Assembly (NCBI GenBank): GCA_036496605.1
Contig: DASXKV010000050.1
Coordinates: 186,001-250,000 of the forward strand
DNA from: Gemmatimonadaceae bacterium
Lineage (GTDB): Bacteria; Gemmatimonadota; Gemmatimonadetes; Gemmatimonadales; Gemmatimonadaceae
DNA: 64,000 nucleotides
Direction of reading: 5' to 3'
In this document: positions 46,768-55,538 of the stretch, one piece after another
Layout: the number at the start of each line of letters is the position of its first letter
Numbering within the stretch: the stretch's first letter is position 1
Translations under genes and position numbers: made by a program
Notes under the pieces: generated by a model
The model's database searches: none
The model's input: only the letters and a program-made list of their open reading frames with translations
Told to the model about the DNA's origin: nothing

Positions 46768-47859
46768 ATGACACGTTCACGCGCGCTCTCCCTCGCGGCG
46801 GCCTTCCTTTCCCTATCTCTCACCGCCGCCTCGCCGATGCCTGGCGGGCGAGCGAGGCACGTCACGGGCGCTCCCATCCGAATCCTCGTCTACCACGATA
46901 TGGAAGGACTCGCCGGTCAGGACGACTGGCGCACCTTCCTCTTCAGTCACCCGGAAAAGTATCCCGAGGGACAGAAGATGCTCGCGGCGGATCTCAACGC
47001 AGTGATCGATGGCCTGTTCACCGGCGGCGCGACGCAGGTCGACGTCGTCGACGCGCATGGAAGCGGGAATCCCGAGCCCGATGTCCGCCGCGATCTCCTC
47101 GACCCGCGGGCAAAGCAGGTCTTCCGCGACAAGGCATTCGACCCGTACGTCGACCTCACCGCGCCTAACGTATATGACGCGGTCGTCGCCGTCGCGATGC
47201 ACGCCAAGACCGGGAGCCACGGCTTCGCGTCGCACACGATCACGCTGGGCATGGACATGCAGATCAATGGAAAGTCCATCACCGAGAGCGAGATCGTCGG
47301 CTACTCGTGGGGGCGCGTCGGCGTGCCGATCATCTTCGTGTCGGGCGATGATCATCTCCAGAAGGATCTCGAGGTGATGCCATGGATCGAGTATGTCGTC
47401 ACGAAGAAGGCAACGAGCGCGTCGACGGCTGAACTGCGTCCGGTCGACGAGGTGCACGCCGAGATGCGCGAGAAGGCCGCGCGTTCGGTGCGGAACATCG
47501 GAAAGGCAAAGATCATGACGCTTGCAACGCCGATGCAGGCAGCACTTCATGCCGCCCCACCGGCGAGCCTCGCGTCGTTCAATGGTGTTCCCGGGATCAA
47601 CTACGCGAACCAGACGGTGACGTTCACCGCGGGGGATTTCGGCGCAGCCTACGCGGGCGTGATCGCCCTCGTCGGCGCGGCGACGGCGGGCTATTCGCAG
47701 GTACTGAACGAGACGGTGCGGAAGCTGCCAGACGGGAAGAAGATCCTGGCGGAGAACAGCGATTCGCTGTTCATGCGATGGATGGATAGCGAGTCGGGCC
47801 GTTGGACGCCGCCCCCGCCGTCACCGCGCACGAACAAGACGTACTTCGGCGATCGATAA
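46768..47859 (+). CDS. M55-family D-aminopeptidase (DppA-like), exported
   Basis: A 363-aa metallopeptidase with a signal peptide and the M55 core: YHDMEGLAG near the start of the domain, VDVVDAHGSG, VAVAMHAKTGSHGF, and a final metal-ligand region IFVSGDDHL. DppA-type enzymes release D-alanine from peptides, usually in a decameric shell. Exported copies may recycle peptidoglycan peptides. The later half (GINYANQTVTFTAGDFGAAYAGVIALVGAATAGY) is also family-typical. Confidence 0.9.
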   Translation: MTRSRALSLAAAFLSLSLTAASPMPGGRARHVTGAPIRILVYHDMEGLAGQDDWRTFLFSHPEKYPEGQKMLAADLNAVIDGLFTGGATQVDVVDAHGSGNPEPDVRRDLLDPRAKQVFRDKAFDPYVDLTAPNVYDAVVAVAMHAKTGSHGFASHTITLGMDMQINGKSITESEIVGYSWGRVGVPIIFVSGDDHLQKDLEVMPWIEYVVTKKATSASTAELRPVDEVHAEMREKAARSVRNIGKAKIMTLATPMQAALHAAPPASLASFNGVPGINYANQTVTFTAGDFGAAYAGVIALVGAATAGYSQVLNETVRKLPDGKKILAENSDSLFMRWMDSESGRWTPPPPSPRTNKTYFGDR

Positions 47860-47866
47860 ACCGGCA

Positions 47867-47895
47867 TGTCCTCCTGAGCGCAGCGAAGGATGACA
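47867..47895. repeat. REP-like hairpin, short copy
   Basis: TGTCCTCCTGAGCG followed by CAGCGAAGGATGACA, a short version of the TCATCCTGAGCGAAGGA repeat, between the M55 and DinB genes. Probably acts as a transcript end or stabiliser. Confidence 0.7.
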
Positions 47896-47914
47896 AACAC
47901 CCAAGGAGGCTCCT

Positions 47915-48379
47915 GTGGACGACCGCTCACTCTTCACCGATTTCTGGACGAAGGAGTCAGAGACCACTCGTAAGGTGCTCTCGCGGATCCCCGAAGACTC
48001 CGACTACCGTCCCGATCCCAAATCACGGACCGCACAGGAGATCGCGTGGCAGATCGTATGCGAAGAGAAGATGCTCATCGAGGCGCTGGAGAGCGGGAAG
48101 GCAGACTGGGCGCCCGCGCCGATGCCTTCACAAATGAAGGAGATCGTCGACACCTACGAGAAGCAGTGTGCCGACATGCCGCGCCGCTGGGCGGATCTGC
48201 CCGCCGAGCGATGGGAAGGCGCGCTCGAGTTCTTCGGCAGCGTGCGTCCGGCGTCGCCGATGGCGTGGGGTTTTCTCTTCGACATCATCCATCATCGCGG
48301 ACAGATCACGACGTATCTGCGGCCGATGGGATCGAAGGTACCGCAAATCTACGGACCGAGCGCCGACGAGCCGATGTAG
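47915..48379 (+). CDS. DinB-family protein
   Basis: A 154-aa four-helix protein: DFWTKESETTRKVLSRIPEDSDYRPDPKSRTAQEIAWQIVCEEKML, then LFDIIHHRGQITTYLRPMG, where the histidines of HHRGQ and an upstream acidic/His position would form the metal site. GTG 47915 is preceded by AAGGAGG with good spacing. DinB-like proteins include bacillithiol/mycothiol-dependent enzymes and damage-inducible proteins; role here unknown. Confidence 0.88.
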   Translation: MDDRSLFTDFWTKESETTRKVLSRIPEDSDYRPDPKSRTAQEIAWQIVCEEKMLIEALESGKADWAPAPMPSQMKEIVDTYEKQCADMPRRWADLPAERWEGALEFFGSVRPASPMAWGFLFDIIHHRGQITTYLRPMGSKVPQIYGPSADEPM

Positions 48380-48480
48380 CGTCCGGCTCTTCCAGTCCGT
48401 CTTCGCCAACGTGGTGATCGTTATGCGCCGTCACCTACTGGTCACTCGATCGTCAACTGAGTTGACCCGCCAACTCACCC

Positions 48481-49002
48481 ATGCGCATCTCCGAAACCAC
48501 ATCGCGACTCGTCGTCAGGGACACACCGCACGGCATGTGGTCCCTCGGAATCGTATTCGTCGCGACGGGCGCGTTCGTGCTGTCGGCGCCGCTTTGGTCG
48601 GGCGACTGGCGCGCGTTCGGCTTATGGGATCGTCTCGTTCTGATCGCAATCGGGCTTGTGCATCTCGGCGGCGGCCTCGTGTCAACGTTGCGTCCCCGCG
48701 CGACGGCGACCGATCTCGATCAGGCGACGGGCACGCTAATTCAAAAGGTTCGTCGTTTCTGGCCGCTGACTGAAAACATGGCGCGCTTCCCGCTCGGCGA
48801 GGCTCGTGCCGTGGAGATCGTGCGCTCGTCGGACAGCGACAACGATCCGATGTTCCAGCTCAGGCTGTGTCTCGCAGAGAGCCGAGCGCTCTGGCTGCAG
48901 GCCCAGCCGGTGTACGGCGAGGCGCTCGCGCGGCACGAGGCGGCGCGCTTGAGGCGGTTTCTCCGGTTGGCAGCGCTCGACATGGACCTCGGTAGTCGTT
49001 AG
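48481..49002 (+). CDS. hypothetical membrane protein
   Basis: A 173-aa protein with two hydrophobic helices (GIVFVATGAFVLSAPLW; RLVLIAIGLVHLGGGLVS) and a soluble C-terminal half with strands (DQATGTLIQKVRRFWPL, ARAVEIVRSSDSDNDPMFQLRLCLAESRALWL). This is a PH-like or DUF-type layout, not recognised specifically. It ends in a GTTAGGC word. Confidence 0.6.
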   Translation: MRISETTSRLVVRDTPHGMWSLGIVFVATGAFVLSAPLWSGDWRAFGLWDRLVLIAIGLVHLGGGLVSTLRPRATATDLDQATGTLIQKVRRFWPLTENMARFPLGEARAVEIVRSSDSDNDPMFQLRLCLAESRALWLQAQPVYGEALARHEAARLRRFLRLAALDMDLGSR

Positions 49003-49020
49003 GCCAGCAAGCTGTCTCGA

Positions 49021-49674
49021 ATGAGGCGTGGCGCATGGCTATTGTCGGGCGCTGTGATGGCGTGCACGCAGTCGAACTCCAATCGGCGCGACACGGCTGT
49101 CGCCGATACTGTTCATGGCGCACCTCCGGCTGCGCCGAGTGTATCGCCGGCCAGGAGCGACACGACCAGCGTGAGACCTCGCGATCTCACGCTGCGGCAC
49201 ACTGCCAGGAGAGCCAAGACACGCGTCCGCAGCACTAGCGGCGCTCGCGTCGACGTACTCGGTGCCTACCGTTGGGGCTATCTCGCGGCGAGCGGACGCA
49301 TCGTCATCGGACAACCGATTCCCGCGTCCGCTGGGCCTTGCGAGCCGTTCCTCGATGGAATGAGAACGTGCTCGATGCGCGAGATCCACGGCACCGACAC
49401 CGTCTGGGTCAATGCGTTGGTGCGGCACGACCGCGTATACCACATCGACATCCAGAAGCATGCCCGCGATTTGCGCCCATTCTACAATCGTCTCATCGCC
49501 ACCCTCGGCAAGCCGGTCGCGGGCGCGCCTCCAGCTGCGCGGACGTCGACACTCTACTGGCGCGGCGCGATGATATGCGCGCGCGTCGATCCGGCGAGCG
49601 CTGCCGAGGCCAAGGGAGCAGTCCAGTTTCAGATCTGGGATGGTCGTGAAGAAGGCGGCTGCCGGTTCGAGTAG
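49021..49674 (+). CDS. hypothetical lipoprotein
   Basis: A 217-aa exported protein with a short lipoprotein signal (WLLSGAVMAC). A threonine/serine-rich linker is followed by a soluble domain (TDTVWVNALVRHDRVYHIDIQKHARDLRPFYNRLIATLGKPV) with four cysteines. No family recognised. It lies about 190 nt upstream of the PadR operon. Confidence 0.6.
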   Translation: MRRGAWLLSGAVMACTQSNSNRRDTAVADTVHGAPPAAPSVSPARSDTTSVRPRDLTLRHTARRAKTRVRSTSGARVDVLGAYRWGYLAASGRIVIGQPIPASAGPCEPFLDGMRTCSMREIHGTDTVWVNALVRHDRVYHIDIQKHARDLRPFYNRLIATLGKPVAGAPPAARTSTLYWRGAMICARVDPASAAEAKGAVQFQIWDGREEGGCRFE

Positions 49675-49782
49675 CCGCTAAGGAGCATGTGACGCACGCT
49701 TCGGCGTGCTAACCGAGACATGACTCGTCCAGATTCGCCGCGGCTGATGCCACTCCTGTCTGAAACCGTTCCGGGAATACCC

Positions 49783-49801
49783 CGTATGGGCAACCCATAC
49801 G
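49783..49801. promoter_or_regulatory. operator candidate 1 upstream of padR 49863
   Basis: CGTATGGG-CAA-CCCATACG, an 8-bp perfect inverted repeat with a 3-nt centre. The core TATGGG-3-CCCATA is repeated at 49839-49853. Two identical cores about 54 bp apart bracket the promoter region of the padR-permease operon. Confidence 0.75.
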
Positions 49802-49838
49802 ACACTATTGCGCGCCGCGGCCCGGCGTCGCATTGTGA

Positions 49839-49853
49839 TATGGGAAACCCATA
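49839..49853. promoter_or_regulatory. operator candidate 2 upstream of padR 49863
   Basis: TATGGG-AAA-CCCATA, a perfect inverted repeat with the same core as the site at 49783. It ends 9 nt before the padR ATG, so a bound dimer would block both transcription and ribosome entry. Confidence 0.75.
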
Positions 49854-49862
49854 GGACGACGC

Positions 49863-50207
49863 ATGTCGCCGAAACTCGAAGTCCAGCAGGGCACGCTCGC
49901 CCTCATGATCCTCAAAACCCTCGAGGGACTCGGTCCCCTCCACGGCTACGGCATCGCGCGCCGAATTGAGGAAATCAGTAAGAACCGCCTCACGCTCAAT
50001 TACGGCACTCTCTACCCCGCCCTCCTCAAGCTCGAGCAGGAAGGCTTCATCGCCGCGGAGTGGAGGCAGTCCGAGAACAATCGCCGCGCCAAATTCTACG
50101 GGCTCACCGCCGCCGGGCGGAAGCAGCTCGCGCGCGAAACCCGCGAATGGCAGCAGACCGCCGATCTGATCGCTGCCTTCTTCGCCCCGAAACGGGAGGC
50201 ACCATGA
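49863..50207 (+). CDS. PadR-family transcriptional regulator
   Basis: A 114-aa winged-helix regulator: VQQGTLALMILKTLEGLGPLHGYGIARRIEEISKNRLTLNYGTLYPALLKLEQEGFIAAEWR..., RRAKFYGLTAAGRKQLARETREW. It overlaps the permease start as ATGA, so the two are translationally coupled. The paired TATGGG/CCCATA sites upstream are its probable operators. Confidence 0.95.
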   Translation: MSPKLEVQQGTLALMILKTLEGLGPLHGYGIARRIEEISKNRLTLNYGTLYPALLKLEQEGFIAAEWRQSENNRRAKFYGLTAAGRKQLARETREWQQTADLIAAFFAPKREAP

Positions 50208-52936
50208 GCATCCTTGGAACGGTCCGCGGCGCGCTCGCCCGCGTCCGTGGTCTCTTCACGTCACCGGACCGCGACGGCGAGCTCCGCGAAGAGCTCCAGG
50301 CCCACCTCGACATGGCGACCGCCGAGAATATCCGCCGCGGCATGGACCCTAACGAGGCACGACGGCACGCGCTCATCGCTTCGGGCGGACTCACCGTCGC
50401 CTCCGAAGCCGTCCGCGACCAGCGATCGCTCCCCTGGGTCGAGAGCATCGCCGCCGACATCAAGTACGCCTTTCGGACGCTGCGCAATGCTCGGGCGTAC
50501 ACCGTCGTCGTGGTCGCGACATTGGCGCTCGGCATCGGTGCGAATACCGCAATCTTCAGTGTCGTTCGCGGCGTGCTGTTGAAGCCCTTGCCCAATCGCG
50601 ATGGTGATCGGCTGCTGTATTTGCGGCAGTCCACGGACGGCCCCGGCGGCGACAATATCTCGTTCTCCGTTCCCGAGGTCACCGACATCCGCCACGGCGT
50701 TCCCGCGTTAGGCGACATCGCCGAGTACTCGCCCTTTACCTTCACGCTCGAGCAGTCGGAGGGCTCGACGCGGCTCAGCGCCGGGCTCGTCACCGGGAAC
50801 TTCTTCGAGATCATGGGTCTGTCGCCCGTGCTCGGGCGAGTCACTCGGCCGAGCGACGACGGCCCCGGCGTGCCACCGGTCATGGTGCTCACGCAGGAGT
50901 ACTGGACGACGCACTTCGGCGCCGACCCGAGCATCGTTGGCAAGCAGGTCAAGCTCGACGGAAGGTCCGTGACCGTCATCGGCGTCGTGCAGGCAGCGCC
51001 CTGGTTCCCGAACCAGGTTGATGCTTTGCTCAACATGGTCATCAGCCCGCATCATCTGAGCGCGATGATGATTCAGGGACGCACCCATCGCATGACGGAA
51101 ATGATCGCACGCCTCGCTCCGAGCGCTACGTTGCAACAGGCACGTACCGAGGTCGCGTCGACCTACGCGCGGATGCTGCACGATCACACGGACGCCTACG
51201 ATCCGAACGCGCACTACCGCGTCGCCGTCATGCCGTTCAAGGAAGCCCTCGGCGAGCGTGCGAGCTTCACGCTCTGGCTCCTCATGAGCGCAGCGGCGTT
51301 TGTGCTGATCATCTCCGCGGCGAACGTCGTGAACCTGACGCTGATGCGCGGCGTGCGACGCGAATCGGAGCTCGTCGTGCGTGCCGCGCTCGGCGCTGGC
51401 GTCGCGCGGCTGCGCCGGCTGCTGCTCGTCGAGAACACGCTCCTCACGCTCATGGGCGCCATCGTCGGTGTTGGAATCGCGTTAGGCGGCGTACGCCTGC
51501 TCACCACACTCGTCGCGCGCTATTCGGCACGCGCCAATGAGATCAGCCTCGATTATGTGGTGCTGGGCTTCGCCCTCGCGTTGGCGATCGTCCTTGCACT
51601 GTTACTGTCATTCGCTGCCTTCATACCGCGCGAGGGGACCCTGGCGTCCATAGTCAACGCGGGGTTCCGCCGGATGGCCGGCAGCCTGACGCGGCAGCGA
51701 TTGCAGCGCACGCTCGTCGTCGCGCAGATCGCCGTCTCGGTGGTGCTGCTCGCGGGCGCCGGACTACTCACGCGAACGATGGTGCAGCTATCCGAGGTGA
51801 GTACCGGGCTCAAGACGGAGCAGGTGCTGACAGTCCAGGTACCGCTCCTCAAGTTCAGCGCGCCGAACGGCGCGACCGACAATGCCTCGCTCTACCGGGC
51901 AATCATGACCGCCGACGTCGGCAACAAGGCGCGCTACGACGAGATGCAACGCGAGATCCGCGCGCTTCCGGGAGTGATGGACGTCGGACTCGGCTCGACG
52001 ACTCCGCTGCACGGCGCCGATGCAGTCTTCGAGGTCAAAGCCCAGGATCAGTCGCTCGCGGTTGGAGAGGCCGTGCCCCGCGCGTCGTATCGCACCGCCG
52101 ATCCCGAGTACTTCCGCGCGGCGGGAATCCCTCTGCTCGCGGGTCGCGCATTTCAGGCGACGGATCGTCCAGGCGGTGCACGCGTCGTGATCCTCAATCG
52201 TGCGCTCGCCGAGAAGCTCTTTCATGACGAAAACCCGATTGGCAAGCAGGTCGCACTAACGGGCGAGCTGCTGAAGTTCTCGCCGCTCTCGGGCGATTGG
52301 CGCACGGTCGTTGGCGTCGTCGGTAACACGCAGGACGGCAGCCTCGACGCGCCGCCGACACCGGCAATGTTCTCGCCGTTCGCGCAGGAACTGGCGCTCG
52401 GCGGTGCGCTCGTCATTCGCGCCGACAGCAACGCTGATCGGCTGGCGACGGCGGCGACGCGCATCGTCCGGCGCGTGGTGCCGATGGCGGCGATCGAGCA
52501 CGTGCTCACGATCGCGCAGATCAAGGATCAGAGCGTGGCGCCGCGACGGTTGAACGCCGAGCTCGTGTCGTCGTTAGGCCTGCTCGCGGTGATCATCGCG
52601 ACGGTGGGTATCGCCGGCGTGCTGGCGTTCTCGGTGAGCACGCGCACGCAGGAGATCGGTATTCGCATGAGTCTCGGCGCGGACAGCGGGCGCGTCCAGC
52701 GCATGATCCTCGGCGAGGGCGGGTTGTTGGTCGTGATCGGGCTCACGTTAGGCATGGCCGGCGCGTTCTTCGCGACGGAGGTGCTGCGCGGGCTGTTGTT
52801 CGGTGTCGCGCCGCACGATCCGACGACCTTCGTCGGCGTAGCGCTCGGGATGGCAGCGGTGGGTATCGGCGCCTGCTGGATTCCTGCGCTTCGCGCCGCG
52901 CGAATCGATCCGGCGATCACGATGCGGTCTTCCTAG
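50204..52936 (+). CDS. ADOP-type orphan ABC permease, PadR-linked
   Basis: A 910-aa permease beginning at ATG 50204 inside the padR stop. N-terminal helical part (DGELREELQAHLDMATAENIRRGMDPNEARRHAL), membrane helix (VVVVATLALGIGANTAIFSVV), MacB-like domains and two FtsX modules (VLIISAANVVNLTLMRGVRRESELVVRAALGA; GIAGVLAFSVSTRTQEIGIRMSLGAD), ending AARIDPAITMRSS. The frame is open from 50060 over padR, but this is only overlap. No ATPase nearby. Confidence 0.93.
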   Translation: MSILGTVRGALARVRGLFTSPDRDGELREELQAHLDMATAENIRRGMDPNEARRHALIASGGLTVASEAVRDQRSLPWVESIAADIKYAFRTLRNARAYTVVVVATLALGIGANTAIFSVVRGVLLKPLPNRDGDRLLYLRQSTDGPGGDNISFSVPEVTDIRHGVPALGDIAEYSPFTFTLEQSEGSTRLSAGLVTGNFFEIMGLSPVLGRVTRPSDDGPGVPPVMVLTQEYWTTHFGADPSIVGKQVKLDGRSVTVIGVVQAAPWFPNQVDALLNMVISPHHLSAMMIQGRTHRMTEMIARLAPSATLQQARTEVASTYARMLHDHTDAYDPNAHYRVAVMPFKEALGERASFTLWLLMSAAAFVLIISAANVVNLTLMRGVRRESELVVRAALGAGVARLRRLLLVENTLLTLMGAIVGVGIALGGVRLLTTLVARYSARANEISLDYVVLGFALALAIVLALLLSFAAFIPREGTLASIVNAGFRRMAGSLTRQRLQRTLVVAQIAVSVVLLAGAGLLTRTMVQLSEVSTGLKTEQVLTVQVPLLKFSAPNGATDNASLYRAIMTADVGNKARYDEMQREIRALPGVMDVGLGSTTPLHGADAVFEVKAQDQSLAVGEAVPRASYRTADPEYFRAAGIPLLAGRAFQATDRPGGARVVILNRALAEKLFHDENPIGKQVALTGELLKFSPLSGDWRTVVGVVGNTQDGSLDAPPTPAMFSPFAQELALGGALVIRADSNADRLATAATRIVRRVVPMAAIEHVLTIAQIKDQSVAPRRLNAELVSSLGLLAVIIATVGIAGVLAFSVSTRTQEIGIRMSLGADSGRVQRMILGEGGLLVVIGLTLGMAGAFFATEVLRGLLFGVAPHDPTTFVGVALGMAAVGIGACWIPALRAARIDPAITMRSS

Positions 52937-52959
52937 TAGCGACTCCACGGAGGCCTGAC

Positions 52960-53274
52960 ATGAGCATAACACAAGCAACGGATGACCGGACGTTCGCGGC
53001 TTCAAACAGCCGCTCCTTCGCCTGGCTTGGCGTCGCATTACTTCTCGCTGGTCTGAGCGGGCATCTCTTTGCCGCGCGCGCGATCGGCGGTTATTACATC
53101 GCGTATCGAGACCACATCTTTGGATTCTTTCTTCTGACGACGGTCTCGGTCGCAATCGTCGCCGCGCTTGGCTGGAAGTTCTGGAAGGGTCGCCAGGACG
53201 TCACGTTGCTGATCGTCGGTGTGCTGCAGGCAATCATCGGCTTGCTGATCTACATTTTCCGATACCACGTCTGA
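52960..53274 (+). CDS. small membrane protein, three helices
   Basis: A 104-aa protein with about three hydrophobic helices (FAWLGVALLLAGLSGHLFAAR; GFFLLTTVSVAIVAALGW; LLIVGVLQAIIGLLIYIF). It starts 24 nt after the permease with GGAGG upstream, so it probably belongs to the same transcript and could be an accessory subunit. It overlaps the convergent gene's end by 25 nt. Not recognised. Confidence 0.7.
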   Translation: MSITQATDDRTFAASNSRSFAWLGVALLLAGLSGHLFAARAIGGYYIAYRDHIFGFFLLTTVSVAIVAALGWKFWKGRQDVTLLIVGVLQAIIGLLIYIFRYHV

Positions 53275-53918
53275 CGATAGCCGCCTAACGGCGTCAGGCT
53301 GTCGAGCCAACGCTTCGCCGCCGCGTCACCCGACCACAGCGCCGTGCCAAGAGGTGAACCGAGGAAGACAAGCGTACCCGAACCGACGCGTCGCGCGAGC
53401 GCGACGGGGATGTCGCCGACGCGGGCGATGATGGTACCTGCCTGTGGCGCGAGTGGGATCACTCGGCTGAAGTCGCGCACGCTCGCACCGACCGGCCAGC
53501 TGTAGTCGACGTACGGAATGCCGTGCGCCGGCCACAATTCGACTGGCGACGTGACGTGGATCTGGAGGTGGTCGCGCAACTGATCGCGGTACGCGGGAAA
53601 GTCACCGAACGCGGCGCCGGATTCGAGCAACACGGTGCCGCCATGATGCAGCGAGGCCAAGATCAGCTGCTCGGTCGATGGATCGATGTGTGTTGCGCCG
53701 GGGATAATCAGCCAGCCTGTCATCCTGAGGAGCGCTAGCGACGAAGGATGACACAGGTGTGTCGCGTAGCCAGCGAGCGACTCACGCAAGCCACAGTGCT
53801 CTCCGAGATCGAGGACCACGCAGGCGGCTCCATCGCGTTCCTCGAGCTCCAGCGGCAGAGTCATCAACGCCGTCGCGGCGGATGCACGAACGAGAAACTC
53901 TCGACGTGAGAGGCTCAT
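53250..53918 (-). CDS. Tat-exported protein with class I glutamine-amidotransferase-like fold
   Basis: A 222-aa protein with a Tat-type start (SRREFLVRASAATALM). The remainder (GWLIIPGATHIDPSTEQLILASLHHGGTVLLESGAAFGDF, HGIPYVDYSWPVGASVRDF, GTLVFLGSPLGTALWSGD) resembles the GAT-like domain used in sugar-active and ThuA-like proteins. The REP-like repeat at 53716-53757 lies within the frame and encodes CHPSSLALLRMTG. It follows the isomerase gene by one base, so they form an operon. Function unknown. Confidence 0.65.
   Translation of the reverse strand: MSLSRREFLVRASAATALMTLPLELEERDGAACVVLDLGEHCGLRESLAGYATHLCHPSSLALLRMTGWLIIPGATHIDPSTEQLILASLHHGGTVLLESGAAFGDFPAYRDQLRDHLQIHVTSPVELWPAHGIPYVDYSWPVGASVRDFSRVIPLAPQAGTIIARVGDIPVALARRVGSGTLVFLGSPLGTALWSGDAAAKRWLDSLTPLGGYRQTWYRKM
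53716..53757. repeat. REP-like hairpin located inside a coding frame
   Basis: CCTGTCATCCTGAGG, then AGCGCTAGCG, then ACGAAGGATGACACAGG: a near-palindromic copy of the TCATCCTGAG repeat. It is read in frame on the minus strand of the gene at 53250-53918 without breaking it. Confidence 0.8.
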
Positions 53919-53919
53919 C

Positions 53920-54759
53920 TCATAGCGTGCCCACGATGAACCGGTCCATCGCCTTCGACGTATCGTAGAACTGTTGATCCGGCGCGTAGCGGTACCGCGC
54001 CTCCATCTCGGCGACGAGCCACCCATCGTAGCCCACCTTGCTGAGCGCGGCGCGAATCGCCGGCCAGTTGTTGTCGCCGAGAAAGAGGTTCGTGTACACG
54101 CTCTGATCGCCGGAGCGGCCGCGATGCTTGAGCACATCCTTCATGTGAATGCGCGTGATCCGCGGTCCGTGGATCTCGATCCACTGTTCGGCGAAACCGG
54201 TATCGTGAATGTTGCCGACGTCGAGATGCAGGCCGACGGCGGGGCTGCGCACGTCGTCGAGGAATCGAGCAAACTCTCGTGGGCTGAGAAGAAATCGTTG
54301 CTCGGAGTTACAGTTCTCGCAACCGATCTTCACGCGCGCGCGTGCGGCGCGCTCGCCGAGCGGGCCGAGCGTCTCGACGCAGCGTTGGTAGACCTCGTTG
54401 TACGGGACTTCCTGCGTCACCAGTCCGGCGACGACGAGAATCGCGTCGGTGCCGAGCAAGGTCGCCGTCTCGATTTGCCGCTCAACGATCTGGCTGGCCC
54501 GCGCGCGCACTGTCGGATCGCGTGCGGAGAGGGGCGTAGCCCAGTGCAAACCAGTCGAAACGTTGGAGACGACGAGTCCCGCTGCTTCGACCTTACGTCG
54601 GAGCTCGCGGACGTCGGCATCCGTCGTCGTCAGCTGGAACCACGGCTCGTCCCCGAGCCAGAGCTCGATGCCATCGAAGCCCGCGTGTTTCACGAGGTCG
54701 AGGCCTTTCTCGAATCCCCACCCCTTCGGGATCATGTTGTCGCCGATGGCTTTTCTCAT
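53920..54759 (-). CDS. sugar phosphate isomerase/epimerase-like TIM-barrel protein
   Basis: A 279-aa xylose-isomerase-like (AP-endonuclease-2 fold) protein. Family cues: GFDGIELWLGDEPWFQL, AAGLVVSNVSTGLHWATPLS, VKIGCENCN, VGLHLDVGNIHDTGF, ITRIHMKDVL and a final WLVAEMEARY. The Glu, Asp, His positions in CENCN, LDVGN, HMKD and EME fit a metal site. No signal peptide. Followed one base later by the Tat-exported gene. Substrate unknown, probably a sugar derivative. Confidence 0.87.
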   Translation of the reverse strand: MRKAIGDNMIPKGWGFEKGLDLVKHAGFDGIELWLGDEPWFQLTTTDADVRELRRKVEAAGLVVSNVSTGLHWATPLSARDPTVRARASQIVERQIETATLLGTDAILVVAGLVTQEVPYNEVYQRCVETLGPLGERAARARVKIGCENCNSEQRFLLSPREFARFLDDVRSPAVGLHLDVGNIHDTGFAEQWIEIHGPRITRIHMKDVLKHRGRSGDQSVYTNLFLGDNNWPAIRAALSKVGYDGWLVAEMEARYRYAPDQQFYDTSKAMDRFIVGTL

Positions 54760-54843
54760 GATGCTCGAGAGGTTGTGTGGGACCGTCAGCGCGCCACATC
54801 GTAAGCCTGGAGCTCATCGGGACGACTGTCAAGCAAGCGAGGT

Positions 54844-55356
54844 TCAGTCTTCTATAATCAGTCGCACGCCGCCACCCTGGCGTTGGATCCACTTCGCGAG
54901 GCGAATCGCGTCGTCAGCGGTCATGCGAATGCAACCGTGTGATGCGGCGTCTCCGATCGAGTCGGGATCGTTCGTGCCGTGTATGAAATAATCGGGCGAC
55001 TCGAAATAGATCTTCACACCCTGCATTGGATTCGCGGGGACGCCGGGCGGCTGATACCTCTCATCGCGCGCCCATGCAACGTCGGGTGGTTTCCAGCTCG
55101 GGTTCCAATCGATCTTCCCCGTTCGGAACGAGCCCTTCGGCGTGGGATGTTTGTGAGTGCCGACGGCGATTGAGTATGTTCTGACGACCTCGCCTTTGAC
55201 GATGACGTCGAGCTCGCGCGCGGAGAGGCTGACCTCGAGTCGCGTCGGCGGACGTGCCGAGTCGGTGGGCCGAAGCACCGTCCACCAGATGAGCACGGGG
55301 ACGACGGGCAGAATCGTCAGGAGCGCTCCGATCCGCCAGCGGCTCCTCCGATGCAT
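54844..55356 (-). CDS. L,D-transpeptidase (YkuD-like)
   Basis: Cross-links or anchors peptidoglycan peptides. The 170-aa protein has an N-terminal membrane anchor (IGALLTILPVVPVLIWWTVL) and a single YkuD domain: LEVSLSARELDVIVKGEVVRTYSIAVGTHKHPTPKGSF, YFIHGTND and the catalytic SHGCIRM (H126, C142). Short, without peptidoglycan-binding modules. It is divergent from the third padR gene. Confidence 0.93.
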   Translation of the reverse strand: MHRRSRWRIGALLTILPVVPVLIWWTVLRPTDSARPPTRLEVSLSARELDVIVKGEVVRTYSIAVGTHKHPTPKGSFRTGKIDWNPSWKPPDVAWARDERYQPPGVPANPMQGVKIYFESPDYFIHGTNDPDSIGDAASHGCIRMTADDAIRLAKWIQRQGGGVRLIIED

Positions 55357-55538
55357 CTGCCCCTCCCACCTGATTCAGAGTCGTAAAGGGCAACTCACAT
55401 TCCTTGGCGTCGGCTCGTGATGTTGGCCTTGGGGAACGTCCCGCCGGCGTACCTTCGCTCCCGCGACCATAACCCACGTTATCAAAGAAATTCACGACGG
55501 ATTGAAACCCTTTCGTCCTTTTGGCCGTCTAAAGGAGC

